Assembly (NCBI RefSeq): GCF_027359595.1
Contig: NZ_CP114783.1
Span: 434,001-498,000 of the forward strand
Length of the DNA stretch: 64,000 bases
Direction of reading: 5' to 3'
DNA from: Prochlorococcus marinus str. MIT 0912
GTDB taxonomy: Bacteria; Cyanobacteriota; Cyanobacteriia; PCC-6307; Cyanobiaceae
Below the pieces are notes generated by a model, which did not search any database, had not been told where the DNA came from, and saw nothing but the letters and a program-made list of their open reading frames with translations. Each line of letters begins with the position of its first letter. The first letter of the stretch is position 1. Positions 8,331-17,956 of the stretch are shown in pieces. Position numbers and translations under genes: made by a program.

Positions 8331-8381
8331 CTCATCCAACCAAAATTTGTTTTACGAAGTTAGCCCCTGCAAAATGGGCAT

Positions 8382-8585
8382 ATGAATAAACCTATTAAAA
8401 AAAAGAAAATTACCTTTGCAAGGTTTGCTGTTCGTACTCTTGCTATTTCTGCAAGCACCCTCGCTCTATTTGATTTTCTAAAAGGAGACTATCAAGCTGG
8501 ATGGCTTCTAGCACTTGGATGGTTAACCATCGTGATCGGGGAGAAAAGGATGTTTAATGAGGAAAAGACAAATGAAGAAACCTAA
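8382..8585 (+). CDS. Small two-helix membrane protein
   Basis: 67 residues with a basic N-terminus (KPIKKKK), two hydrophobic segments (about 15-30 and 36-53) and an acidic tail. Last member of the packed plus-strand run. Not recognised. Confidence 0.6.
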   Translation: MNKPIKKKKITFARFAVRTLAISASTLALFDFLKGDYQAGWLLALGWLTIVIGEKRMFNEEKTNEET

Positions 8586-8722
8586 GAAAATTTCCAACTG
8601 TTAACTATCAATAAATAGATCTATAAAATTCATTCAGCTTTTATTCTGTATGCCACCATAAAAGAGATAACAGTATATAAGTCTTTAAATATTGAGGCAT
8701 TTTATTCCATCCCATTAGTACT

Positions 8723-8983
8723 ATGAGTGAGACAAAGAAAAATAAGAACTTCAATCTGACTGAAATGAAGTTCAAGTTTAATGATCTATTTACTGGAATT
8801 GCGTTGTTGTTGTGTGCATTTTTATGTGCGTTTAGCCTTGCACTAATTGCAATAAGGCTAGGGCCAATAGCTAAATGGGCTAATTATCAGACTATTTGCG
8901 TGGAACAAGAAAGTTTAAAATCTCCAATCGAATGGGCGGTGCGTAAATGCAATGGAAGATCAAAAGTTTATCAAGTGAAGTGA
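8723..8983 (+). CDS. Membrane protein with C-terminal CNGR motif
   Basis: 86 residues: cytoplasmic basic segment, one transmembrane helix (about 24-48), then an outer domain with two Cys residues, TICVEQ and AVRKCNGRSK. The 73-residue protein at 37758 has the same plan ending in AVQRCNGRN. The two Cys may pair in the periplasm. Function unknown. Confidence 0.65.
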   Translation: MSETKKNKNFNLTEMKFKFNDLFTGIALLLCAFLCAFSLALIAIRLGPIAKWANYQTICVEQESLKSPIEWAVRKCNGRSKVYQVK

Positions 8984-9074
8984 AGGCAACTCAATTAAAA
9001 TTGAGTTTATAATTTTCACCATTAAGATGATCACGTGTTTCATAAGAAGCAATAACATCGAATCAATTTTTTGC

Positions 9075-9689
9075 TTAGAGCCAAAACAATAGAAATCCCG
9101 CCAAAAGTCCAGACATATGACCTAACAAGCTAATTCCAGGTAGGAATGACCAAATAATTCCAATGCCTGTAAGTACTGAAATAGATTTAAGTAATCTTGG
9201 ATCTTTCTTTAACTCGCATCCAATGTAAACAAATTTTTTCTTTCCATAAATTGTAGTCATTAGAATAAACGCGTCGATACCAAATAAAACTCCACTAAAT
9301 CCAATAGCTAGAGACATAGGATTTCTATAAACTAAAATATCTACGCACCAACAAATGAACGCTTGGAGAGGCATTATCAATACAATAAAAGCCAAAAAGA
9401 AATAGTTACTTTGAAGGCTTAATGATTTAAGAAAATATCTAGCTACTATGATCCCAGAGATATTTGCCAATAAATGATTAAAGTCACCATGAAAAAAATG
9501 GGATGTAATAATCCTGTATGGCTCATAAAACAAACGTCCAGACCAATAAGCAATAGAAGTCTTATCAATTATTCCTAAGAAATCTGTTGCAAAGAAGCAA
9601 ATAGTGCAAGCCAAAAAGGGGACAAAATATTGCCAATCATCTTTTGAAATTTTCTCAAGCATTCGTAAATACATTTGCCAATAATCCAA
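9075..9689 (-). CDS. Rhomboid-type intramembrane serine protease
   Basis: 204 residues with about six transmembrane helices. HGDFNHLLAN at 67-76, GFSG with the catalytic Ser132, and GHMSG with the catalytic His191 are the rhomboid signature. It cleaves single-pass membrane proteins inside the bilayer. The enzyme core is minimal, without extra domains. The surrounding genome is rich in single-helix membrane proteins, which are formally possible substrates, but this is inference only. Confidence 0.9.
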   Translation of the reverse strand: MDYWQMYLRMLEKISKDDWQYFVPFLACTICFFATDFLGIIDKTSIAYWSGRLFYEPYRIITSHFFHGDFNHLLANISGIIVARYFLKSLSLQSNYFFLAFIVLIMPLQAFICWCVDILVYRNPMSLAIGFSGVLFGIDAFILMTTIYGKKKFVYIGCELKKDPRLLKSISVLTGIGIIWSFLPGISLLGHMSGLLAGFLLFWL

Positions 9690-9835
9690 TCGTAACTGGT
9701 GAAAATGATCAATTGAAAAGCGAATAGGGTTAATTAATTAACTAAGTGAATAAGCTAAAATATTTACCTATCAAGAACTTCATCAATAAAGAAAAGGACT
9801 AAAGCCTAAGGTGAACATATCTATCATTTATATAA

Positions 9836-10162
9836 ATGTACATTGATTTAAAAAAGAAACTAAATCTCAATAGTTATGAATGGTGGAGAAACCACCGAAG
9901 ATTTGTAACCCTTGGATTATTTCTGGCATTTTTTGGTGGCTATGTCAGAGGTCCTTCAGCAAAAGACTTCAAAGTTAATGATATATGCGGACGCCTTAGC
10001 GCTGATTTAATTACAGGGGAACACGCCGCAAGAGAATTAAAATTAGGAAAAAAAAGAATCGAGGGGCTTGAAGGAGAGAAAGTTGATATTACCAACCACT
10101 ACTACCATGCAAAGTACTACTGCCAAGGCTATAAAAAAGGCAATGTAGGCTTGGGATACTAA
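9836..10162 (+). CDS. Membrane-anchored two-Cys protein
   Basis: 108 residues: basic N-terminus, one transmembrane segment at about 25-37, then an outer domain with Cys51 and Cys96. From Cys51 the pattern C-x15-L-x2... ends in RELKL with Leu70 at Cys+19, the same spacing as in the exported proteins at 28215, 30785 and 45771. An oxidised Cys pair is likely outside the membrane. Function unknown. Confidence 0.65.
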   Translation: MYIDLKKKLNLNSYEWWRNHRRFVTLGLFLAFFGGYVRGPSAKDFKVNDICGRLSADLITGEHAARELKLGKKRIEGLEGEKVDITNHYYHAKYYCQGYKKGNVGLGY

Positions 10163-10180
10163 TTAACAGATTTACAAAAC

Positions 10181-10229
10181 AGCCAGAGAAAAGCATTGCA
10201 CTTTTCACGCCGCTTTTACGGGTCTGGCT
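10181..10229. terminator. Possible bidirectional terminator
   Basis: AGCCAGA at 10181-10187 pairs with TCTGGCT at 10223-10229, followed by a T-run, between convergent genes. The 35-base loop is long and may fold further (CGCCGCTTTTACGGG). Confidence 0.4.
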
Positions 10230-10235
10230 TTTTAG

Positions 10236-10853
10236 CTAAGCGTTTACGGCTTTAGAACTAACTTTTCTTGATCGCTTCGCAGGTCTGCCTGCTAAAGCCT
10301 TAGATGTTCTTTTAGAAACGGATTTAGCGGTAGAAGTTGCTTTTTTAGCTTGAGCAGAAGCTACTTTCTTAACTGCGGTCTTAACTTTAGAAGTCTTAAC
10401 TTTTGCTTTTGAAGCACTCTTGGCTGGAGCAGCTTTAGTTACGGCTTTGCTTGCAATTGCTTTTTTAGCTGCAGTTTTTTTCACAGCAGACTTTTTAGCA
10501 ACAGTTTTTTTGACAGCTGTCTTTTTAGCGGAGGGTTTTGCTGAGACCTTCTTAGCACTTGAGGACTTACGAGTACGGTGAGAGAGAATCAAAGCCCACT
10601 CATCAGCACTAACATTTGCAGGCTTATTACCATGGATCTCAGAAACTTTTGCAGCCTTCTCAATATCCTTTATTAAGTTTTTCCAAGAAGCAGCATAACG
10701 CTTATCAGATTGTGACTTAGCACCGCTCTCTACAAGAGTTTCAACAACTTGTGATGCAGTCACTTTTTTTCTTCTTCGGTTAAAAATTTCCTTTTGAAGA
10801 GTAGCGATCATTGCTTCGCCTTTAGCGCTAACTTTGATACTTAATTGAGACAT
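10236..10853 (-). CDS. Histone-H1-like Lys/Ala-rich protein
   Basis: 205 residues. Residues 1-95 form a helical domain that starts SQLSIKVSAKGEAMIATLQK. Residues about 96-205 are an AAKK/AVKK/KSA repeat tail, highly basic, like the C-terminal tail of H1 and of bacterial Hc1/AlgP-type proteins. It probably binds DNA or RNA non-specifically. A DEWAL stretch at the domain end resembles the DEWA end pieces in other small proteins here. The repeats make length variation between strains likely. Confidence 0.75.
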   Translation of the reverse strand: MSQLSIKVSAKGEAMIATLQKEIFNRRRKKVTASQVVETLVESGAKSQSDKRYAASWKNLIKDIEKAAKVSEIHGNKPANVSADEWALILSHRTRKSSSAKKVSAKPSAKKTAVKKTVAKKSAVKKTAAKKAIASKAVTKAAPAKSASKAKVKTSKVKTAVKKVASAQAKKATSTAKSVSKRTSKALAGRPAKRSRKVSSKAVNA

Positions 10854-11142
10854 TGAATTAAGAATTACCTATGTACAACATCTAGCACATTGTGGGTATC
10901 CAAACCGAACAATCTATTTACATGTAGATGTAAATAGCATTTGTATATTATTGATTTACATAAAAAAAAAATCAAAACAAGGAATAAGGAGAATGAAAGA
11001 CTAGTCATAGTCTTGTTTGGGGAAAAGTTAGGTAAAGCCTCATTTAAAGAGAAAATGACTATCAAGAAGGAATTAAAGGTTTAATCTTTCTCTAAAACGT
11101 AAGCAAAAATCGCCATAAAACACAGAAATTCAACCAATCAAC

Positions 11143-11295
11143 CTAGCTATCTATTGCAAATGTTCTTTCTAATTTTGCTTTTATTTGTTTTAAGGACGGT
11201 TCTGAGACCTTGAGAATTTTATTATAGAAACCAATAAATTTAAGACACGCCAAGGGAACAAATATTGTCAGTAGTAAGGTTTTAGTTGTAATCAT
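11143..11295 (-). CDS. Small membrane-anchored protein (50 residues)
   Basis: Found by translating the gap. N-terminal hydrophobic segment (LLLTIFVPLACLKFIGF) and a basic helical tail (SLKQIKAKLERTF). ATG start. No family recognised. Confidence 0.5.
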   Translation of the reverse strand: MITTKTLLLTIFVPLACLKFIGFYNKILKVSEPSLKQIKAKLERTFAIDS

Positions 11296-11425
11296 ATGAA
11301 TGTTATAGGCCAAATAAATGAGATACGCTCAGATGTTACTTGTTAAACCTATATATAAACTCGAGGCCTTTAGGAAATTTTAGTTAAGGTCAAGGAGTTA
11401 AAAGCGAATTAACCAATTCAATAAA

Positions 11426-12187
11426 ATGAAAGACAAGAAGGATCTCAAAGCCCTTATTTACCAGATAGCAGCAGCAACAGATAGAGGTCAAAGGATGAAC
11501 GCAATGATTGCTCCTATGTACCAAAATAAATTAGTAGAGATGAATAAACTAGTTGAAGATCTAATACCCCTATCAGATGAAATAACTCAGAGTTCTATTG
11601 AAGGTGAATGGGAGCTTATTTACTCGTCAGTTGAATTATTTAGAAGCTCTCCATTTTTTTTAGCCATTGAAAAGGCATTAAACAACAAATCAAAAAGTGA
11701 TTTATTTTTCAAGCTTCATCTTTTACAAGTTGGATCATTTGGTTTATCAACAGTAGGAAGAGTAGGTCAATATCTAAATTTTAATAAAGGGGAAATGATC
11801 TCCACCTTTGATACCACTATCTTTGGACTTACAACCATCCCAATCCTCGGTTGGTTCAAGCTTTTGCCTACCTTTGGTGGTCGAGTCATAACTCTGGCAA
11901 AGGGACTTCGACTAACAGACAAAACCCTTTCAATGGAGTTAGAGAAGACTAAAGTATCAGAGGTGGATGGACTGGGAAAAATTCCTTTTTTAGACAGTAT
12001 TCTCATGGACAGGTGGTATCCAGTAAAGACCGTATGGAAACTTTTACCATGGAACAAAGAAAATCCAAATTGTGAGATTAGCGTTATCTATGTGGACAAA
12101 GATTTAAGAATCATCAGAGATATGCACGGAGCATTATTTGTTTACATACGTCCATCAATTCCTCTTCTTGACCAAACAAAAATTTAA
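11426..12187 (+). CDS. PAP/fibrillin family protein
   Basis: 253 residues. GEWELIYSSVELFRSSPF near residue 60, the central lipocalin-like strands (STFDTTIFGL), and the C-terminal IIRDMHGALFVYIRP are the conserved blocks of plastid-lipid-associated proteins (fibrillins). These bind isoprenoid or other lipids at thylakoids and contribute to photoprotection. It lies 94 bases upstream of a carotenoid-isomerase-like gene on the same strand, which fits pigment or lipid handling. Confidence 0.9.
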   Translation: MKDKKDLKALIYQIAAATDRGQRMNAMIAPMYQNKLVEMNKLVEDLIPLSDEITQSSIEGEWELIYSSVELFRSSPFFLAIEKALNNKSKSDLFFKLHLLQVGSFGLSTVGRVGQYLNFNKGEMISTFDTTIFGLTTIPILGWFKLLPTFGGRVITLAKGLRLTDKTLSMELEKTKVSEVDGLGKIPFLDSILMDRWYPVKTVWKLLPWNKENPNCEISVIYVDKDLRIIRDMHGALFVYIRPSIPLLDQTKI

Positions 12188-12280
12188 TCAAAATGTTTTT
12201 TAATATTCATTTGATTAAAGCAGTCGCGAAGAATTTGTTGTAGAAACTCTAAAGAAGAAAACCACCTAATTAAACGATAA

Positions 12281-13810
12281 ATGGAAAATCCAGAAGTAAT
12301 AGTCATTGGAAGTGGTATTGGAGGATTATGTTGCGGCGGATTACTCGCAAAAGCAGGTAAAAAAGTCCTAATTCTTGAGGCTCACTCAAAGCCAGGAGGC
12401 GCTGCTCATGGTTTTGAGAAAAATGGCTATAAATTTGAATCTGGTCCCTCTCTTTGGAGTGGAATAGGTACTTGGCCTACGACAAATCCCTTAGGTCAAG
12501 TCCTTAAAGCTCTCAACCAAAAAGTAGATTTAATTAAATATCAGGATTGGAATGTTCAGATTCCTGAGGGTGACTACACAATTGGTGTTGGAGATAGACG
12601 ATTTCTTGATCAGATCAATTCAATTAGTGGTAAAGATGCCATTAAAGAATGGGAACATTTTATTCAAGTGATTAAACCAATTGGTGCAGCAGCCAATGCA
12701 ATTCCCTTATTAGCACTAAATCAAAACAAGGACACCGTTTTTCAGCTCATAAAACGTAGTAAAACACTACTCTCTCACTTGAAATCTTTTAAATACCTAG
12801 GAGGTGCATTTGGGAATTTAGTTGATGAACATCTTAAAGATCCATTTTTAAGAAATTGGGTTGAATTACTTTGTTTTCTAATAAGTGGTTTATCTAAAGA
12901 CGAAACTAATGCAGCAGCAATGGCAACCCTCTTTGATGATTGGTTTAAACAAGATACCTACCTGGAATATCCAAAGGGAGGAAGTGAATCAATCGTTAAT
13001 GCTCTTTTAAATGGAATTTACTCATTTGGAGGGAAGCTTCGACTCAATTCAAAAGTTAGTCAAATAATTATAAAGAGGAATAAAGCAATTGGAATAGAGT
13101 TGCAGAATGGTGAGAAAATATATGCAGATAATATTGTTAGCAATGCAGATATTTGGAATACTGTAGATTTAATACCAAAAGAGATATCACAAAATTGGAA
13201 AGAAAAAAGGGCAAGGACTCCAAAATGTAAGTCATTTCTTCATATACATCTTGGTTTTAATGCAGAAGGTCTGGAAAATATCCCCCTCCATTCAATATGG
13301 GTTGATGATTGGTCAAAAGGTATTACTGCCGAAAGAAATGTTGTAGTTCTCTCTATTCCATCAGCATTAGATCCAACAATGTCTCCGCCTAATAAACACA
13401 TTCTTCATGGCTATACACCTGCCAATGAATCGTGGGACAGATGGGAGGACCTTAAAATTGGTACAAAAGAATATGAAAGGACAAAAGAAGAGCGGTGCTC
13501 AGTCTTCTGGAAACCAATAAAAAATTTGGTGCCTGATATAGACGAAAGAATCGAAATAAAAATGCTAGGGACACCACTTACACATCAAAGATTTTTAAAT
13601 ACAAAAAATGGTAGTTATGGACCAGCCTTATCAGCTGCAGAAGGGCTTTTCCCAGGGAATAAAACTCCAATCAAAAATCTATTGTTGTGTGGCTCAAGTA
13701 CATTCCCAGGGATTGGGATACCACCTGTTGCAGCAAGTGGCGCCATGGCCGCCAATACAATTCTTGGTTCCAAATTTCAAAGGGATCTAATCAAAGAGCT
13801 AGACATATAA
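12281..13810 (+). CDS. CRTISO/phytoene-desaturase-like FAD oxidoreductase
   Basis: 509 residues. The N-terminal VIVIGSGIGGLCCGGLLAK is a dinucleotide-binding fold, followed by EAHSKPGGAAHGF; the C-terminal CGSSTFPGIGIPPVAASGA is the second FAD motif of the CrtI/CRTISO superfamily. The GPSLWSGIG segment is typical of a branch seen in cyanobacteria and plants whose substrate is not settled. It probably acts on a carotenoid or related isoprenoid at the thylakoid. The fibrillin gene upstream is consistent. A precise symbol (crtH, crtO) is not justified. Confidence 0.85.
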   Translation: MENPEVIVIGSGIGGLCCGGLLAKAGKKVLILEAHSKPGGAAHGFEKNGYKFESGPSLWSGIGTWPTTNPLGQVLKALNQKVDLIKYQDWNVQIPEGDYTIGVGDRRFLDQINSISGKDAIKEWEHFIQVIKPIGAAANAIPLLALNQNKDTVFQLIKRSKTLLSHLKSFKYLGGAFGNLVDEHLKDPFLRNWVELLCFLISGLSKDETNAAAMATLFDDWFKQDTYLEYPKGGSESIVNALLNGIYSFGGKLRLNSKVSQIIIKRNKAIGIELQNGEKIYADNIVSNADIWNTVDLIPKEISQNWKEKRARTPKCKSFLHIHLGFNAEGLENIPLHSIWVDDWSKGITAERNVVVLSIPSALDPTMSPPNKHILHGYTPANESWDRWEDLKIGTKEYERTKEERCSVFWKPIKNLVPDIDERIEIKMLGTPLTHQRFLNTKNGSYGPALSAAEGLFPGNKTPIKNLLLCGSSTFPGIGIPPVAASGAMAANTILGSKFQRDLIKELDI

Positions 13811-13865
13811 AAAATACCTATTGTCCTAGAAAACATAATATTAGAAATAAATATTAGAAAATAAA

Positions 13866-13988
13866 ATGACTAACTCACTCAATAAAGCTTTTACAGAAGT
13901 AATCGCTCTTGCTCTAATTGTTATAGCAGTAGGTCGTATTCCCTTTCCTAGAGAGAAAGAGCTATCAAATTTATGCAAGGAATACTAA
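13866..13988 (+). CDS. Single-helix membrane microprotein (40 residues)
   Basis: ATG-started frame with one hydrophobic helix (EVIALALIVIAVGRI) and a polar tail with one Cys (LSNLCKEY). It lies 55 bases downstream of the oxidoreductase gene and may be co-transcribed. Not recognised. Confidence 0.5.
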   Translation: MTNSLNKAFTEVIALALIVIAVGRIPFPREKELSNLCKEY

Positions 13989-14268
13989 ACAATACACCTT
14001 AATCAGAATGACTATTCATCAACTGAAAAGACGAGAAGATCAGAGTGATTTCCGATAAAACAGGTTTTAAAGCTGAGACAAATAACATTGGTAATTTTTG
14101 TAATTCGTTCTATTTCAACCAAAGGTAGATTTTAAATAAGCAAAATAGAAAAGTTTTTATGAAAATATTTATTCAATTTCAAATAGGGAAAAATACATCC
14201 GTAATTTTATCGATAGATTTTATATCAATTTAGTAGTTAAATAAATAAAGATAGTGGCGAGGAAAATC

Positions 14269-14442
14269 ATGAAGAAAGAAACTTCATCAAATGTCCTTGA
14301 AAAAATTGATGTCGCCAAAGAAAGAATTAAGGAATTACAAATAATGATTAATCATTGGGAAGGCGATAAGAGTGCCAGCTTTTGGGATACAGAATGCTCC
14401 TTAAATCCATCATCTCCTTGTTGCCTTCTCTTTAATGATTGA
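14269..14442 (+). CDS. FW-x2-EC motif small protein
   Basis: 57 residues from the ATG at 14269 (a GTG at 14254 would add five). Helical N-terminal half, then SFWDTECSLNPSSPCCLLF. The 54-residue protein at 38926 ends in EFWEKECSNHPTASTCKIY, giving the shared pattern FW-x2-EC-x2-[NH]P-x3-[CT]-C. The Cys residues could bind metal or form disulfides. Function unknown. Confidence 0.6.
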   Translation: MKKETSSNVLEKIDVAKERIKELQIMINHWEGDKSASFWDTECSLNPSSPCCLLFND

Positions 14443-14655
14443 CCATCACTGCATGAATCTCTAAGCCAAGTCAAGCGTATAATTTCATAACAGAAATGTC
14501 TCTAATAGCCGTACTAGATTACAAAAATCAACCCAAAGACTTTTAAAATTTTTGGATGCCCTGGAGAGGTATATTTATCTATCTCTCAAAATCTATATTT
14601 TTGAACTCATATTTCAAAAAAAAATTTTATAGAGTAAGAAATATGTTGATAAAAA

Positions 14656-15216
14656 ATGCCTGAGCTATCTAAGGTCGTGTCATCTAGTGACTTTGATGAC
14701 TGGTTTTCATTGAACGACACTATTATGGGAGGCTCAAGCAAGGCAGTTTGTAGAGCTTCCTCAAAAGGACTTTCTCTAGAAGGTGTGGTGGTTGAGGAAA
14801 AAGGAGGATTTGTTAGTTGCAAATCTCCAATATTTTCACCTCTTCTGAATTTGTCTAAATATCAAGGTTTTGAATTAAAAATTGAAGGCAAAGGTCGAAC
14901 TTTAAAATTTGGAGTGTCTTGTAAATACGGGATTTTTGGCTTAAGAGAATTTTTCTTAGATAAGTCACCTGGTGGGCTCAGATGGGTAGCAGAAATAGAA
15001 ACAAAAAGGTTTGGGACAACAATAATCAAAGTTCCTTTTGAAAGCCTTGAACCAACCGTTCTTGCAAAAAAAATTTCATTACCAATTAAATTCAAATCAG
15101 ATTCTATAAGCCAATTTCAATTACTACATTCCAAATTCGGTAGACCAGGAGAGCTTAATCCTGGCTTTAAGCCTGGCAAAATAAATTTTGTATTGCAATC
15201 TATTAGTGTTTATTAG
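14656..15216 (+). CDS. CIA30 family protein
   Basis: 186 residues. DWFSLNDTIMGGSS at about 15-28 is the W-x3-ND-x-[IV]MGG-x-S motif of CIA30 (complex I intermediate-associated protein 30), followed by the family's galactose-binding-like beta-sandwich strands (GFVSCKSP, FELKIEGKGRTLKF). In cyanobacteria and plastids members are linked to assembly or stability of photosynthetic or NDH complexes, or to carbohydrate-like binding. The exact role here is not visible. Confidence 0.9.
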   Translation: MPELSKVVSSSDFDDWFSLNDTIMGGSSKAVCRASSKGLSLEGVVVEEKGGFVSCKSPIFSPLLNLSKYQGFELKIEGKGRTLKFGVSCKYGIFGLREFFLDKSPGGLRWVAEIETKRFGTTIIKVPFESLEPTVLAKKISLPIKFKSDSISQFQLLHSKFGRPGELNPGFKPGKINFVLQSISVY

Positions 15217-15415
15217 CAATATTAGAAAAACAAAAATATTTAGACTGTTCTTATCTAGAAGGTAATAAAAAACACTTTGAGTAGAAAAATATTTCTCATG
15301 GAATGCAACCTTAAAACAAATTAAATCTACGAAAAACATTTTTTATTGTATATACTCCGATTAATTCTGAAAACTCCCTTTCAGAGGGATTCTTTTAAAA
15401 ATAAAAACCATTAAT

Positions 15416-16891
15416 ATGAATAACGAAGACTTACCACCGATATGTGGTTTTGAATTTAAAATTAATAAGTTAGTAAATAAGGAAAGAGATAGTAGACAAT
15501 TCGAAGAAAAGTCAAAATTTGAGAATGTCAATTCAGGGTTTGCATGTGCCCTCCATATGCATCAACCAACAATTCCAGCAGGTAAAAATGGAGAGCTCAT
15601 TTCACATTTGCAATATATGTTTGAACACACTTCAGAAGGAGATAATCACAATGCTGAACCATTTGCTCAATGCTATAAACGTCTAGCTGAAATCATTCCA
15701 AACCTGATAGATGAAGGATATGATCCCAAAATAATGCTTGATTACTCAGGAAATCTTCTTTGGGGAATCGAACAAATGGGTCGAAACGATATTCTTACAT
15801 CATTAAAGCTCCTAACGTGTAATGAGACCGTTCGTCCACACGTTGAATGGCTAGGAACCTTTTGGAGTCATGCTGTAGCCTCTTCGACTCCACCTTCTGA
15901 CTTTAAATTACAGATAACAGCCTGGCAGCACCACTTTTCGTCATTATTTGGAGAAGATGCATTGCGTCGAGTAAATGGGTTCTCTCTTCCTGAGATGCAT
16001 CTTCCAAACCATCCGGATGTTCTATTTCAATTAATCAAAGCTCTTAAGGAATGTGGATATCGTTGGGTAATGGTTCAAGAACATAGTGTTCAAAATATAG
16101 ATGGCTCTAATCTAAGAGACGAGCAAAAATATATTCCCAATATGCTCAAAGCTCAAAGTAGTAATGGAGAGACCATCTCTATTCTTTCACTAATAAAAAC
16201 TCAAGGATCAGATACAAAGCTTGTTGGGCAAATGCAACCTTATTACGAAGCACTGGGGTTATCTAAACAGAATTTAGGGCAACAGATTATTCCCACTCTT
16301 GTTTCCCAAATAGCTGACGGAGAAAATGGCGGAGTAATGATGAACGAATTTCCTCAAGCATTTATTCAAGCATATAAAAAAATTGGTACAAAAACAAATA
16401 CAAGTCACACAATTGCTATGAACGGATCTGAATACCTCGACTTCTTAGAGACATTAAATATAGATGAAGATAGTTTTCCATTGATACAAGCAATCGATCA
16501 ACACAAAATATGGGAAAAAATATCAGGGCCCATAACACCAACTACATTTATAAAAGCAATTGACGAATTACAAAAGCAAGATCAATCTTTTTCTTTGAGT
16601 GGAGCAAGCTGGACTAATAACTTGAGTTGGGAAGATGGATATAAAAATGTTTTAGAACCAATTTCAAAACTTAGTTCATATTTTCACGAAACATTTGACG
16701 ATTTAGTAGTTCACAATCCATCGTTAACAAAAACACATTGCTATCAAGAAGCACTCCTATACCTTTTGCTATTAGAAACTAGCTGTTTCCGTTATTGGGG
16801 ACAGGGGAAATGGACTGAATACGCTAAAACGATCTTCGAAAAAGGTGAAGAAGTTCTTAGAAACATAGAAATGTCAGCACAGAAAATTTAA
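15416..16891 (+). CDS. Glycoside hydrolase family 57 protein
   Basis: 491 residues. FACALHMHQPTIPAG at about residue 42 is the GH57 N-terminal motif (HMHQP), and GFSLPEMHLP near 195 corresponds to the conserved [WS]LPE block. GH57 enzymes act on alpha-glucans (amylase, 4-alpha-glucanotransferase or branching types). A role in glycogen metabolism is likely. The specific activity cannot be assigned because the nucleophile region was not verified. Confidence 0.85.
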   Translation: MNNEDLPPICGFEFKINKLVNKERDSRQFEEKSKFENVNSGFACALHMHQPTIPAGKNGELISHLQYMFEHTSEGDNHNAEPFAQCYKRLAEIIPNLIDEGYDPKIMLDYSGNLLWGIEQMGRNDILTSLKLLTCNETVRPHVEWLGTFWSHAVASSTPPSDFKLQITAWQHHFSSLFGEDALRRVNGFSLPEMHLPNHPDVLFQLIKALKECGYRWVMVQEHSVQNIDGSNLRDEQKYIPNMLKAQSSNGETISILSLIKTQGSDTKLVGQMQPYYEALGLSKQNLGQQIIPTLVSQIADGENGGVMMNEFPQAFIQAYKKIGTKTNTSHTIAMNGSEYLDFLETLNIDEDSFPLIQAIDQHKIWEKISGPITPTTFIKAIDELQKQDQSFSLSGASWTNNLSWEDGYKNVLEPISKLSSYFHETFDDLVVHNPSLTKTHCYQEALLYLLLLETSCFRYWGQGKWTEYAKTIFEKGEEVLRNIEMSAQKI

Positions 16892-16981
16892 TTAATTTTG
16901 TAAAGGCATCAAACAAGAAAAAGAATTAACTAGCAAAAAATAAATTTTTGCGTTAAGGTCACCGACCAAAGCTTTAATAAA

Positions 16982-17173
16982 ATGACTAGTACAAGTTTTG
17001 ACAAAAATGGACTTGATAAAGCAGGTATTCATTGGATGCAATATCTTTCAATGACATCAATGTCATTGCTTATATTTCTCATAGCCTTAGATAAAGCAGT
17101 TCCTAGCTTTCATCATTTTGTCTTACTTTCAATGGCCAAAGTAGGAATTATTTGTAATGGGATAGCTGGATAA
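16982..17173 (+). CDS. Small membrane protein, two hydrophobic segments
   Basis: 63 residues with Met/Ser-rich hydrophobic segments at about 20-33 and 44-60. ATG start. It follows GH57 on the same strand after 90 bases. No family recognised. Confidence 0.55.
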   Translation: MTSTSFDKNGLDKAGIHWMQYLSMTSMSLLIFLIALDKAVPSFHHFVLLSMAKVGIICNGIAG

Positions 17174-17221
17174 AGAACTTTTTACAGATTCACTGATCTT
17201 GCCAAAGAAAAATATTAAAAT

Positions 17222-17356
17222 ATGAAAGAGAAAATCAATCCAGACAACGATTGTTACGATCCTTCAGAGGAATACTTCAAAAAGAAAGATGACACATATG
17301 AAAATGAAACTGAAGAATATTTCCCTCAAGAGACTTCTAAGCCCCCCCATTATTAA
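17222..17356 (+). CDS. Acidic microprotein (44 residues)
   Basis: Translated from the gap: very acidic and aromatic (NDCYDPSEEYFKKKDDTYEN), likely disordered, ending SKPPHY. It lies 48 bases after the preceding small membrane protein gene. Not recognised. Confidence 0.5.
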   Translation: MKEKINPDNDCYDPSEEYFKKKDDTYENETEEYFPQETSKPPHY

Positions 17357-17402
17357 AGCAACTAAAAAGGGCTGGAGATTATTTGAAATCAACTAATGAT
17401 TA

Positions 17403-17573
17403 TTATTTATGTGAAATGTATGTACCTTCTGGATAGAGCTTTGAAATTGCATTAAATCGCTTTGAGATTTGTCGTTCTTTGTCGATGTTGACTTTACGAT
17501 TAAGAACCAAGACGTTGTGAATCATCCATAGAAAAAAGCCAACAAGCCAATACCAAGATATAGGATGAGCCAA
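17403..17573 (-). CDS. Small membrane-anchored protein (56 residues), TTG start
   Basis: Frame with an N-terminal hydrophobic segment (SWYWLVGFFLWMIHNVLVLN) and a basic tail (KVNIDKERQISKRFNAISKL). The only upstream start is TTG at 17573; an internal ATG would cut the membrane segment. The content is clearly protein-like. Function unknown. Confidence 0.5.
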   Translation of the reverse strand: MAHPISWYWLVGFFLWMIHNVLVLNRKVNIDKERQISKRFNAISKLYPEGTYISHK

Positions 17574-17956
17574 AATTTTTTATATAATTTTATTCAAAAT
17601 GGCAATTTTGAAAGTTTTTTTCATAAGTATTTAAACCTTTTGTTATTACCTCAACATCAAAATTAGATTTTTAGAGACAACATATTCAAGATTGTTGCCC
17701 TTTTCACTAGTTCAACAACTTTGTGGGATTAGCTAGAAATACCCTAGTCATTCATTAAATATGGAAACATTTGGTGTAAATCAAGCGAAACAGTTCGCAA
17801 GTATACTTATACCTCATTATTATCATAGGCTTTTCTACCATAATTTACTAAGAACAAATCAGTGTCTTTAGGCCTCTAATTTGAGATTAAGATTAGAATA
17901 TTTATTGAATTATTGAGGGAGCTATAACTTATCTGGTTTGGTTTTATGATAGATAT
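17574..17956. other. Gap with one doubtful short frame
   Basis: Mostly stop-dense. A 36-residue ATG frame at 17761-17871 (plus) begins METFGVNQAKQFASILIPHY; it has protein-like content but no supporting motif or neighbour. I do not call it as a gene. Confidence 0.4.
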
